Positions 51,378 through 61,009 of a DNA stretch of 64,000 nt are shown here, piece by piece. Below the pieces are notes generated by a model. That model saw only the letters and a program-made list of their open reading frames with translations, was not told where the DNA came from and searched no databases. Positions within the stretch are counted from its first letter, which is position 1; each line of letters opens with the position of its first letter. Where the stretch lies: assembly GCA_963210315.1 (NCBI GenBank), contig OY723238.1, positions 682,001 to 746,000 on the forward strand. Reading direction: 5' to 3'. The translations under genes were made by a program, and so were the position numbers. The DNA comes from Rhynchopus euleeides. Lineage: Eukaryota > Euglenozoa > Diplonemea > Diplonemida > Diplonemidae.

Positions 51378-53129
51378 CTACTGCCCCCTGCCGCCCTGCA
51401 CAGCCCCACGGAGGACAAAGGGCAGCCGCCCCACCCCACGGCTGCAGTTCGCACAGCGGAACTCGGGGCGCTGGTCGTCGATCTCATCCCAGAGGTTGCA
51501 CTGTTCCGCCCGGTGGTTCCTCAGCACCGTGAACCCCGTGCGCTGCTCCACATCGATCGAGAGCATCTGGTCGTCACCAAAGGCACCCGAGTGGCGCACC
51601 CACGGGGCAGGCAGGGCACCCTCAGCACCGAACTGAGCCCAATAGGCCGACCAGCGGTCTGCCAGATCCTGCTCCCCCTCCGCCGTAAACAAAGTGCAGT
51701 TCTCCACCACAGTCGCCGTGCAGTTGAAGGAGAACGGGAGGTCCGACACATGGGGCACGAGGAACGCCCCTTCCCCACTCGCCGCGACATACGTCTCCGT
51801 CTCCGTCGGATGCGCGAAGAAATACGTATACACGGGGGCAGCCCGAGCCAGATACATGGCAGACCTCCTTGTGGGACAGGTAAACTCATGGTCGGAGATG
51901 GCACGCATCGAGGCCCACCACCAGAAGGAGTACCCCTGCAGGTCACTCGGATACTCATAGTTTTCTGTTGAGTAGGCCTCCTTCAGCTTCGCGACGTACC
52001 CCGGTGCACAGCCCTCTGGGAGGAGGGCGGTCATCCTCTCGTCGAACGTCTCCTCCGTGGCGTCGGCGGGGACGTAGGTCGAGTTGTACAGCACGAAGTA
52101 GCCGTACTCATCGCGGAGGCTCCCCAGCACCACAGGCACCTTGGCGTGGCGCCCGGCGCTGAGGAGCTGGCGGGGGCTCTCGAGGAGCTCGACGCCGTCC
52201 ACCGTGGGGCTGAAGGGGATGTAGGCCTCGAAGGAGATGGCGGAGAAGTTGGCGAGAATGTCATAGAAGTCGTCCGCAGGGAGGCCCCGCAGGCATGCAG
52301 TGTCGTTGCAGCCGAGGAGGGACTTCGTCTTGGCGAAGACGGCCTCCGCGTTGGCGAGGGGCTGTGCGTTCCACACAGAGCCGAAGCCGCTCTGCCCGAT
52401 GGCCCGGCGGAACAGGCCCTGTTTGTAGGTGTTGGGCATCGTGACATGCGCCGCGACACACCCCGCGCCTGCACTCTCCCCGAAGAGGGTGATGTTCCCA
52501 GCATCCCCTCCGAAGAGATGGATGTACTCCTTCACAAACTCGAGGGCACGGCGCTGGTCGAGGAGGCCGTAGGTGCCTGTCGGCTCTGCTGGGGAGCTGC
52601 GGAGCTCGTCCGACCCCAGGAAGCCGAAGAAGTTGAGGCGGTAGTTCAGCGAGACTGCGATGACAGGCGCGCCCCGCGCAACTGCAGCCGCAACGGTGTT
52701 GTGGATGGGGAAGGTGTTGGAGCACCCCGCGCTGTAGGCCCCGCCGTGGATCCACACCATGACGGGGAGGAGGCGGGGCGTGTGGGCCGTGGAAGGGCGC
52801 ACCACGTTGAGGAAGAGGCAGTCTTCGGACTCGTTAGTGCCCTGCGCGTCGGTGCAGAAGGAGCCCATGCAGGAGTTGCCGAACTCGTTGGCACGGAGGT
52901 GGCCCCAGGGGCGCGGCAGGGTGGGCGGCTGCCAGCGCTGGGGGGTGTCGGCGTAGGGGATTCCGAGGAACTGGTCAACATGAACCCCGTCTCCGGCGAC
53001 GACCGTGCTGCCGGTAATCTGACCCAGAAGAGGGAGATGGACCCGCGGCCTCGTGCATGATTCCTCTTCAGGGATAGAGGAAGAAGCAGCAGCAGCGGCA
53101 GCCGCAAGCAGTGCAGCTGTGGCCATCAT
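51378..53129 (-). CDS. Secreted type-B carboxylesterase, paralogue 2
   Basis: 583 aa, ATG at 53129 with a second ATG next to it. Signal peptide of Ala/Leu (about 1-18). Motifs: FLGIPYADTP, EDCLFLNVV, WIHGG, nucleophile GESAGAG (Ser near 217), LRDEYGYF (Glu near 340) and PHVSDLPF (His near 459): an intact triad. NxS/T sites are frequent. Long stretches match paralogue 1 (GTYGLLDQR, FAKTK-LLGC, YPSDL, SDHEFTCPTRR, WAQFGAEG-LPAPWVR), so the two arose by duplication. The C-terminal 30 residues after NLWDEI differ. A CACCACCCCAG acceptor-like site ends 20 nt before the start. Confidence 0.92.
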   Translation of the reverse strand: MMATAALLAAAAAAASSSIPEEESCTRPRVHLPLLGQITGSTVVAGDGVHVDQFLGIPYADTPQRWQPPTLPRPWGHLRANEFGNSCMGSFCTDAQGTNESEDCLFLNVVRPSTAHTPRLLPVMVWIHGGAYSAGCSNTFPIHNTVAAAVARGAPVIAVSLNYRLNFFGFLGSDELRSSPAEPTGTYGLLDQRRALEFVKEYIHLFGGDAGNITLFGESAGAGCVAAHVTMPNTYKQGLFRRAIGQSGFGSVWNAQPLANAEAVFAKTKSLLGCNDTACLRGLPADDFYDILANFSAISFEAYIPFSPTVDGVELLESPRQLLSAGRHAKVPVVLGSLRDEYGYFVLYNSTYVPADATEETFDERMTALLPEGCAPGYVAKLKEAYSTENYEYPSDLQGYSFWWWASMRAISDHEFTCPTRRSAMYLARAAPVYTYFFAHPTETETYVAASGEGAFLVPHVSDLPFSFNCTATVVENCTLFTAEGEQDLADRWSAYWAQFGAEGALPAPWVRHSGAFGDDQMLSIDVEQRTGFTVLRNHRAEQCNLWDEIDDQRPEFRCANCSRGVGRLPFVLRGAVQGGRGQ

Positions 53130-54656
53130 TTTTTGCTGGTCCTGCGGCCTGGGGTGGTGTGGTGTGAGGTGGGAGGTTATTGCATTCAGCTATGCACGGC
53201 AGGTTGGGTGGGGGGGAGGAGGGGGAGGGGTTGGGGTGGGTCAGGAACCTCAATCCGCGACGTCACCCACACATCAAACGCAGGTTCGATGGATTTCTTT
53301 TGGCAGAACAGCTGGCCGTATTGTATTTGTTTTTGCACTATAAAATAAAGATTTTGTGGCAGCGTTTCGACATGCTGCACACATAACAAACAGGCACTGT
53401 TCGGACAAAGAACGAAGAACGCAAAAACCAAACTTTTTTTGGGGGGGCTGTTTGAGTCTGTACCCTACCGTTGTTTGCATTGGGGAATGCGTGATAATCG
53501 GGGCTCGAAACCGGTTGGGCGGTAATAGGGCGATAGGCGATTCGCCTGCCTATTACGCCAAAGGGGGTGGTGGGTGGCTGTGAACGATTCTGAACGAATA
53601 TCGACCGACTGTTTGCAGTTCTGGCCTAGGCCGCACTGTAGCATTGCCCCTTTGTACCTCTTCCTTTGTGTTTTGTCGGTCTCATTCAGAGGGATGGGAC
53701 CGGACTGACACACATCAACTACCTTTAGTATCGACAATCACAGGCCTGACGTCTGAGACAAGCAGTGCAGTGACGTGTGCACAAGTCGTCAGAAGGCGTT
53801 GTACTCCAGTGGTTTAGACGCAGATCGTCCTCAAACCCAGATAAATAGCTTAGTTCGTTTCGCAGGACCTCGCCTGACATGGGAGCTCACCGCCGGTGGC
53901 AGCGAGCAGGGCACTAACGTGTGAAGACGTCGTGTGGCACCTGCACCACTGGCCCGTTCACGACTTCTTCCTTATTCTTCATGGTTCTGCTGACACCGAA
54001 CCTCTTGACAGACCTTGTCAGAATAAAATGATACAGTGCCGGAAAGAACAAAATTCTGGGGGGTGGGGGTGGGGGTGGGGCGCCCACTGGGAGGGCCTCA
54101 GATTGGGTACTGCTGCCCCTGCTGCCGGTGGAGCGTACCCTGGCCCCCAACAGGAGATCAGCCACAAACAAACAACACCAATATGGTTGGATATGCTGTT
54201 GTGATACGTTGACGTTTCGACTCACGAGCCCCTTGATTCAAGTTGAACCAAAATCCACGCACCGTGGTGAAGGAAACAGGCTTCATGCAGGTTACGATTG
54301 GCCAGCGACTTGCAGTGACACCAAAAATCTGCACACACACAGCTCTTGCGCAGAAACCACCAACTATTTTTGTCCTGGGTGGATTTTTGGCGGAGGTTTT
54401 TGGCATTGTTGTGGACCAAGAAAATCCATTTTTTTTGACCACATCAACAAGGGCGGAGGAAAATATCACCAGAAAGCAAAATATCACAGACACAACAGGC
54501 AGAGAGAGCAGAGAGAGAGAACAGAGGGGGGGGGGGGAGGTTTGACCGTCGAGAGTGAATGGAAAAGCAAGTCACCCAGCACCTTCTCGCAATGTTAGTC
54601 CTTTTTGTAGTCACTATACCAGATATGCTGTACAAGGAACAGAGGCAGAGAGAGCA
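53130..54656. other. Intergenic, at the 5' end of the gene block; no host gene seen
   Basis: G run at 53200-53240 and another near 54525-54540 following GAGA-rich DNA. 54527-54600 resembles the degenerate poly-G units at 58080-58310 (TTGACCGTCGAGAGTGAA versus TTATTGTCGAGAGCGAA; CCCAGCACCT). CAGGCAGAGAGAG occurs at 54498 and again next to the following element. Confidence 0.5.
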
Positions 54657-54951
54657 CACGGCGCTGAAGTAACCACTGTTACAAGTGGTTTTACAAGTGG
54701 TTTACATGTAAAAATTTTTACATGTAAATTTACAAGTGGCACTTGTAAAATTACATGTGCCACTTGTAAATTTTACAAGTGGTACATGTAAAATTACATG
54801 TAAATGACATGTGCCACTTGTTATTTACGAGCTTTCCTTAACACTGGCGAGCTGTGTTGTTCCATTTGTTTATCCCCCGCGACCCCAGACCAGCACATGC
54901 CCTGCTGCACACACACACCCTCACTTACAAAAGGACCTTTGCACCTCCAAC

Positions 54952-55701
54952 ATGAGCAAGAGAACGGCAACCACAACACCGACGCGCAACAGCAAGCGGA
55001 CGAAGAGCGGTGATCTGGGGAAGGAGGATGAGCGGCATGAAAGCCAGCTGCAGCAGCTTGTGGAGGACTTTGTGGCCCTGTACACCACCAGGAAGACGGG
55101 GGAGGTGTTAAAACACACGGTGTTGAAGGAGATGCTGCAGAAGGTGCTGGTGACCACCATCCCCCCCAAGACTGGAGTGATAACAAAGGTGCTGAAACAC
55201 AAATACGATGCACTGGCTTCCTACAAGTCGCTGAAGGATGTTTCCGGCGACCTGTACACGGTTCGGATCGAAGGAAACCGTGAGATGGCCATCCACGGCA
55301 TCGCGCTGAAGCCCTTCCCCACGCCAACGCAGAAGAAGTCGGAGGGTTTCGCGCGCCTCAAGCTGGTGGTGGAGGACCTGGACAGCATGGATATGGTCAA
55401 GATGTACAAGGCATCGGCACAAGCCTCCACATCCGAGACGCGTCCGAAGCATAAGGCAGTGGCGGCGGTGGCGGCGCTGCAGCACATCGTTGTGGGCGTG
55501 CACGACCAGGAGACCGGGCGCTACTATAGCGTCATCGTCGAGAATGGCTTCACCAAGCTGGTGACGGCGACGCTGGAAGGGGTGCAGGTCGACTACACCT
55601 TCTACAGGGACCGTCCTTCGGACCAGTGTGAGCCAGGTGAATACAGCGGCTCGCTCGTTGTGCCGCCTCCGCATTTTGTGGATTCAAGCAGAAATCGGTG
55701 A
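54952..55701 (+). CDS. Element ORF1, unrecognised basic protein
   Basis: 249 aa from the ATG at 54952 (the frame opens at 54811, inside the TIR words). A CCCCGCGACCCCAG run ending at 54888 could accept a splice leader. The first 25 residues are Thr/Lys/Arg-rich and NLS-like (NSKRTKS). Then come a helical part (LQQLVEDFVALYTT; LKHTVLKEMLQKVL), a mixed strand/helix region to about 150, and a last domain about 170-240 (VAALQHIVVGVHDQETGRYY, VTATLEGVQVDYTFY). No known fold recognised. Compositionally normal and open throughout, so the element may be young. Confidence 0.55.
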   Translation: MSKRTATTTPTRNSKRTKSGDLGKEDERHESQLQQLVEDFVALYTTRKTGEVLKHTVLKEMLQKVLVTTIPPKTGVITKVLKHKYDALASYKSLKDVSGDLYTVRIEGNREMAIHGIALKPFPTPTQKKSEGFARLKLVVEDLDSMDMVKMYKASAQASTSETRPKHKAVAAVAALQHIVVGVHDQETGRYYSVIVENGFTKLVTATLEGVQVDYTFYRDRPSDQCEPGEYSGSLVVPPPHFVDSSRNR

Positions 55702-55732
55702 AATCATTCGACAACACAGGGCAGAGTTGGGC

Positions 55733-57015
55733 ATGTCTCTGCGCGAATGTGAACGGCTGGGCTCACTCGTTCGCAGAGAGACAGGGATCTCGATGGGGCT
55801 TTCATACCCCCTCCTCGTAAAGCATGAAGCTCCCCTCCGGCTGATGACGCCCTCTCTGCTGGGGAACATGCGGGGGTGCCTCGAGTTTCTGCTGAGGGCT
55901 TTCCCATCCGCTCGGGTCGCCCCCCACCAACAGTCATGGTCACGGGTGATGGCTACACACCCGGTAGCCTTCAAGGAAAGAGCAGGCAGCGACTGGCAAT
56001 CGCATTGACGGACGGGATCACCGCGTCCCGCTTTCTGACAGTGTGTGACCGCCACAAGCCCCTGTTCTACGAATGGTGGATGCTCCATGCCTTGGGGCAG
56101 ATTGTGGCAGTTCAGAAGGGGACCTTCACGAAGGGGCCTTGCTCCTTTTCCATCACCCAGTTCCGGCTTGGGGGTGACCACTTAGAGTTGTGGTCACTCT
56201 TCAAAGGTGTAGGTGGGACAGGGCATCGTTCTGCCTTCTGCCTTACAGGAATCGACGAGCGTTTGGAGTACCTGCATGACTGCCACCGCTGTAGTATCCA
56301 AGAGATGGATGCCGCAGGATCCACTTGTAGCATCGCTTCAAAATTCTCGAATCCTGTCTACACCGTGACGCCCCCCCTTCACGACACGAAAGGTGTCATG
56401 CGCCTCATTCTACGTACGCTGCCGGGATCAAAAGTGGTGGAGGAAACCATCCTTGGAAAAGTGGGCAAAAATTTCACTGGGAAGCACGCAAGAGAGATAC
56501 TCGCTGCTTTGAAGGCCATCACCGTGGGGAATCAGCGGACATTGTGCTGCGCAATGCAATCGCTGATCTTCTTCCGCGACCAAGACATACCAGTGCGATA
56601 CTTCTCAACAGGTTCCTGCCGCAAAGAGTTTCTATTCGCTGTGATCAGCTATCATGTGCTGATTGTCTTGTTGGAGTGGGCAAATCCCGGGATCACTCGC
56701 TCGGCATATGCTCATTCTCTCGAACACTGGTTTGATGAGCAGGATGCGCACAGGGTCACCGTCTCCGACGAGCTCTTCGAACAGGGCAACGGTGAGCGCA
56801 AGAGGTGGACACGTGGGGGATCCCCGCAGACGATGGAGCGTGATCTGCAGATCTATGAACTGAAACAGAAACACTTGACGGATGAAAATACCGTGCGCAA
56901 AGAGCCTCCACTGACTCCTACCATCGGCGAGCGGCCCCAAATATTATCTTACGATTCCATGCGCCTGTGCAGGTGTGTGATCACTCACAATGATACGTGG
57001 CTCAAGTATCATTAG
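55733..57015 (+). CDS. Element ORF2, candidate transposase, one frameshift
   Basis: The frame starting at the ATG at 55733 (MSLRECERLGS...) ends at 56008; a second frame, open to 57015, overlaps it. The first reads up to AFPSARVAP and the second on from PPTVMVTGDGYTPGS, and the change of frame fits one base gained or lost in the C6 run at 55920-55925. As one protein it would be about 425 aa. Features: MVTGDGYTPGSLQGKSRQRLA, LFYEWWMLHALGQIV, HDCHRCS, EWANPGITRSAYAHSLEHWFDEQDAH. It has many acidic residues but no DDE/D spacing I can assign. As the largest protein between TIRs it is the best transposase candidate. The shift may be a mutation, assembly error or programmed. Confidence 0.5.
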
Positions 57016-57578
57016 CTGCTCGTCAATTGGTGGTCCGCTTGGACAAACTTGGCCTCGGGTCACATGTGCGCCGCAGAGATGGTCACGGACAAACATTTCA
57101 GGCAGAACCCGGCAACAACGGCGATGTTTTCCTGGTTTGCATCTGTGACGAAGAACCCTGGGAGGTGACGGAGGTGACGCCCCCTGCACAAGGAACCACC
57201 GACGGGGAGGAGGCTGGTGATGGCGGCAACCTTGCGAGTGACGGCAATAGCGGCGAGGCTGGTGATGATGATGATGATGGCGACGAGACATCCGCCACAG
57301 AAGAGTATAGCTGCGTTGTTTGCCCTGACAAGAGCTTCGCGCGGGTTTACGGGCTCTACGCCCACTACGACGGGCAACACCGGCCGAGGGCGCAGTGTGA
57401 ATGTCGAGTGTCTTGCCCCTTGTGTGAGAAAACGGTGTTCAGAAGTGGACTTAGCCAACACGCCCTCTACGTCCACCAGGATGAGCTGGACATCACGACC
57501 TGCCCTGTGTGTCTGCAGGAGTTTGCTTCACAAGAACTGAGGGATAGGCACATGTCGGACGAACACCCTGCAGTCTGA
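56997..57578 (+). CDS. Element ORF3, triple C2H2 zinc-finger protein
   Basis: About 193 codons, overlapping the end of ORF2 by 19 nt in another frame; the first codon is GTG and there is no early ATG, so it may be a further exon or a frameshifted extension of ORF2. An acidic linker (GEAGDDDDDGDE) separates a mixed N-terminus from three fingers: CVVC...H...H, CPLC...HALYVH and CPVC...HMSDEH, covering about residues 108-190. Fingers of this type would bind the terminal palindromic words or host target DNA. The stop is 180 nt before the right TIR words. Confidence 0.55.
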   Translation: MAQVSLAARQLVVRLDKLGLGSHVRRRDGHGQTFQAEPGNNGDVFLVCICDEEPWEVTEVTPPAQGTTDGEEAGDGGNLASDGNSGEAGDDDDDGDETSATEEYSCVVCPDKSFARVYGLYAHYDGQHRPRAQCECRVSCPLCEKTVFRSGLSQHALYVHQDELDITTCPVCLQEFASQELRDRHMSDEHPAV

Positions 57579-57928
57579 AAAAATGAGACTCGTCGTCGGC
57601 ACAAAATACAATCAGTCCACTCGATCCGATCTCGACAGCTGTTGCATTGCACTCCCACCGTTTGCTGGTCATTTCTCCCCCCTCCTTGCCACTCCGCTTG
57701 CCAAAAAACCTTCCCTCACAGTGTAGAGTATGAAGGAAACCGCGGAGATGACAAGTGGCACATGTCATTTACATGTAAAATTACAAGTACCACTTGTAAA
57801 AGTTACAAGTGGCACTTGTAATTTTACAAGTGGTACTTGTAATTTTACAAGTGGCACTTGTAACCATTTTTCACTTGTAATTTTACATGTAAAACCACTT
57901 GTAATGTAATTTACTTCAGCGCCGTGCA

Positions 57929-58326
57929 GGCAGAGAGAGACACAGAGAGGGGGGGGGGTACGTAAATGCGACGGCATCTGTGGGTCCAGGATCTGCACTT
58001 GTACTCTTGTGATTCGATTGCATGATTCGAAGTGGCACAGCTCCAACACGGAAGAAACAGATGGGGCAGTGCCTCGAGAGGGGGGGGGGGTGATAGGTAA
58101 GAAAATCTGTTTGTTTTCTCGCCTCGAGAGAGGGCAGGGCAGGGCAGGGGGGGGGGGTTACTGAAATAGAAGTCGAAGGAAACACAAGGTTGAATCTCTC
58201 CCTTCACTCGCCCTCCAGAGGGGGGGGAGGGGGGTTTTATTGTCGAGAGCGAAAGGCAAAGGCAAGCCTCCCAGCACCTCGCAATATTCTTGTCCTCGAG
58301 AGGGGGGGTGGGGTGGGGGGGGGGGG
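57929..58326. repeat. Degenerate poly-G units
   Basis: Successive units of about 65-90 bp: (C)TCGAGAG or CAGAGAG, then 9-13 G, then a TTAYTGAAATAGAAGTCGAA-like or TTTTATTGTCGAGAGCGAAA-like body, then CCTCCCTTCACTCG or CCTCCCAGCACCTCG. Related units appear at 54527-54600, 59640-59720, 59810-59990 and 61280-61330. No coding. Confidence 0.5.
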
Positions 58327-58328
58327 TA

Positions 58329-59476
58329 GGGGGGGTCAAATGCCACCCTTTTACGTGGACAAACACGATTTTTCAAAAAACCGGCGCAGAGGCCCCAAAG
58401 CCCCCGTAAACCCTCCAAACCCCCCCAGATCGGTCCGGAAACCCATCGAACCCCACTTTTCCACCATTCCGGGCACCTCAGGTGCCCGAATTGGGGTACC
58501 TAAATTTTGTGCCACCGTTTGGTACCGTACAGTGCCACTGTGTGGGAGGTTGGAAAAGAAAATGCCCCAACACACCACATCTGAGGGTTGCAATGCATGT
58601 TGCTTGCCAACCACGTCATCCGGTGGGTGTCAGGCGCTATGTAGGTGGCATTAGCCAGGTCTTCGATGAGTTCTGGCTTGTATATGTACCTCCCTGCCAC
58701 CATGCACCGGGAGGCTGCCTGTAGGTACGGAACAAGTCCAGATGGTCGTGTGATTCCTGTGCAGCAGTGCTCCACAACCGGGATGTGTTGACAACGACTG
58801 TTGCAACACGAGCTGTACATTCCGGGAACACACGAAGTGCGCTGTCGTGGTACCCATTGTGCCAGAATTGGTAGTTGCTGCGGTCTACTTTGCCTGGCCC
58901 AAGAGCACTGGTACTGAACGGTGCAATATGCGTGGCGAGGTGAATGCAACGGAAGGGCGCAAAGTCAATACAGCTCTCGGATGGCGGGTGGTGGTGCCAC
59001 TAGTGTGTGACGTTCACTCGAGGATACAACGCATCACAATGAATCAGCAACCGTGGACCGAGTACAATACGCTCTCTGTGGCTGGTGTGGGGGACAAAGG
59101 CAGTGCCTGTGCCGCAGGCAGGGAGGTACATATACAAGCCAGAACACATCGAAGACCTGGCTGATGCCACCTACATAGCGCCTGACACCCACCGGATGAC
59201 GTGGTTGGCAAGCAACATGCATTGCAACCCTCAGATGTGGTGTGTTGGGGCATTTTCTTTTCCAACCTCCCACACAGTGGCACTGTCCGGTACCAAACGG
59301 TGGCACAAAATTTAGGTACCCCAATTCGGGCACCTGAGGTGCCCGGAATGGTGGAAAAGTGGGGTTCGATGGGTTTCCGGACCGATCTGGGGGGGTTTGG
59401 AGGGTTTACGGGGGCTTTGGGGCCTCTGCGCCGGTTTTTTGAAAAATCGTGTTTGTCACCCCCATTTGACCCCCCC
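58329..59476. mobile_element. Foldback element, copy 2
   Basis: Reverse-oriented copy of 19212-20358: its left end equals the complement of copy 1's right end, including the TGCCACCCTTTTACGTGGAC stretch. TA at 58327-58328 and 59477-59478. Arms of about 360 bp, loop about 420 bp. Differences from copy 1 are scattered single bases. It is set in a G run. No gene. Confidence 0.9.
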
Positions 59477-59478
59477 TA

Positions 59479-60899
59479 GGGGGGGGGGGGGTGGGCACAG
59501 AGAGATGATTGGCGGAACGGGCGCCTGATGAGAAACCGCAACGCACAACGCACAACCCCACCCCTCCCCCCCCCCTCACACCCTTCCACAAAGACTTGCC
59601 CTTCCCTTTTTTGAGCTGGAGGGAAGAGGAACCCCTGCAGGGGGAGAGAGGGAGAGGGGGGGTTAGTGAAGCAGAAAGCCACACTAGAGGTCCTAGGGCA
59701 AACCTCCCTTCACTCGACATGCAGGTTGTACAGTGGGGGGTGGGGGATGGGGGGGGGGGGCACGGTTCGTCAGACGGGCTGAACTAACCACAAAATCACC
59801 TACACCAGGGGGGGGGCGGGAGGGGGGCGGGGGAAAGGGGTTTATGAAGTAGAGTGAAAGAGATGGTTGCGCCAGAATATGGTTTTGCGCACGCACAGTT
59901 CGGGTTTTTGAGATGGGAGGGTGTGTGATTTGCCGAGCGTGAAAGCAAAATCAACCTCTCTCGATGAGAGGGGGAGGGGGGAAGGGGGGGTGGGGTGGCA
60001 GGGCAGATATGCTGCCGGAAAGAGATTTGCTCAGATTAGAGGGGGGGGGGGACATCCATAAACAGCCAGGCCTTTTGAGGATATTTAACGGGTTCTTTGC
60101 TGGGACGTACCACCCCCTCCCTCGGCGGGAACCAAAAGTTGACCCCCCCCCCCCCCCGCCCCCCCCCCAACACGCACATGCAGAGAGAGTTGAATCGTTT
60201 CTTTTTAGGGAGGGGGGGGGGGGGGATTTTTTTGCGCTAGCCAGGCTCCTGGTCTCTAGCAAAGAAGACTGTTGGCAGCGCATGTGCTCACCCATGTACC
60301 CCACAGGTAACGAACCAGCGCACAAACAAAAAATACCGCTTGTGCGCACAGTAGCGAACACCACGTCTTCTTCCCGCTATCAACTCTTTTACATAATTTT
60401 CGGCAAAATTTTCGGCGATCTTCACCTGTGAATAGGTGGAAATGCACCAAGCATGAACCCGCCGTTTCGTCTTGCGGTTTGGGATAGCGAGCAGGCATCG
60501 CGGGGTGTCCCCTAGAGCACACAGCGTGAGAACCGGGTTGATCCCGCTAAATAAAAAAGCACGCCGTAGCGAAGGCCCTCCTATTTCTTGCAGTAGAAGG
60601 CACCGAGAAACCCCGATCGTTGATCTTGATGCGCCACTGTCGCAGACTGATGGCACACCCCATCTCCCCCCCCACCCCACCCCACCCCCCCCCACAACCC
60701 CATCACCCAAGAAACTGAATAAAATGTCGCACGCCGTGCCAGACTCGTTGACACGGCGCGCCACACGCACGAAGACAAAGCATGGGGGAGCGTCAGAGGA
60801 CAGTGGGTGGAGAGGAGAACGAGGAGGTGTGCGGGTATAGCAGGCATCACGCGTCCGGTGTGGCCCCAACACTCTCGGGGTTGGCACCTGATGTATACC
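59479..60899. other. Intergenic with G/C runs
   Basis: Several poly-G units (59640-59720, 59810-59990) and G or C runs of 10-17 nt (59479, 60143-60170, 60210-60225). No gene recognised. 60560 carries TAGCGAAGGCCC, an end of the CTTCGCT family. Confidence 0.5.
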
Positions 60900-61009
60900 G
60901 GGGGCCCTCGCTACCAAGTGTGACTGGGTGAGAAAAAAGTGAGAAGTCAGCCAGGTTTGGCTGAAAACTGATGACTCGTGACTCACAGTGACTCGTAGCG
61001 AGGGCCCCC
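60900..61009. mobile_element. 110-bp hairpin element, copy of 3153-3265
   Basis: GGGGGCCCTCGCTAC / GTAGCGAGGGCCCCC are perfect inverted ends. The interior, read on the minus strand, follows 3153-3265 almost base for base (GAGTCACTGTGAGTCACGAG, then TTTCAGCCAAACCTGGCTGA). Confidence 0.8.

Larger units (their letters stand above)
54657..57926. mobile_element. CACGG-ended coding DNA element, unrecognised family
   Basis: TIR CACGGCGCTGAAGTAA / TTACTTCAGCGCCGTG, followed on both sides by 120-160 bp of repeated ACTTGTAA, TACATGTAA and GGCACTTGTAA words in both orientations. CA stands outside both ends (54655-54656, 57927-57928), a possible 2-bp duplication; AGGCAGAGAGAG (54643-54654, 57928-57939) would be a 12-bp alternative, but that word recurs nearby. 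Three plus-strand frames fill the core. The CACGG end, palindromic subterminal words and 2-bp flank also fit the lattice element at 21176-21823. Confidence 0.8.

Noticed and set aside
54643..57939. AGGCAGAGAGAG as a 12-bp target duplication of the CACGG element
   Set aside because: The same word also occurs near 54498 and the area is GAGA-rich; the 2-bp CA reading keeps the TIR flush and agrees with the AA flank of the related lattice element. Kept only as an alternative.
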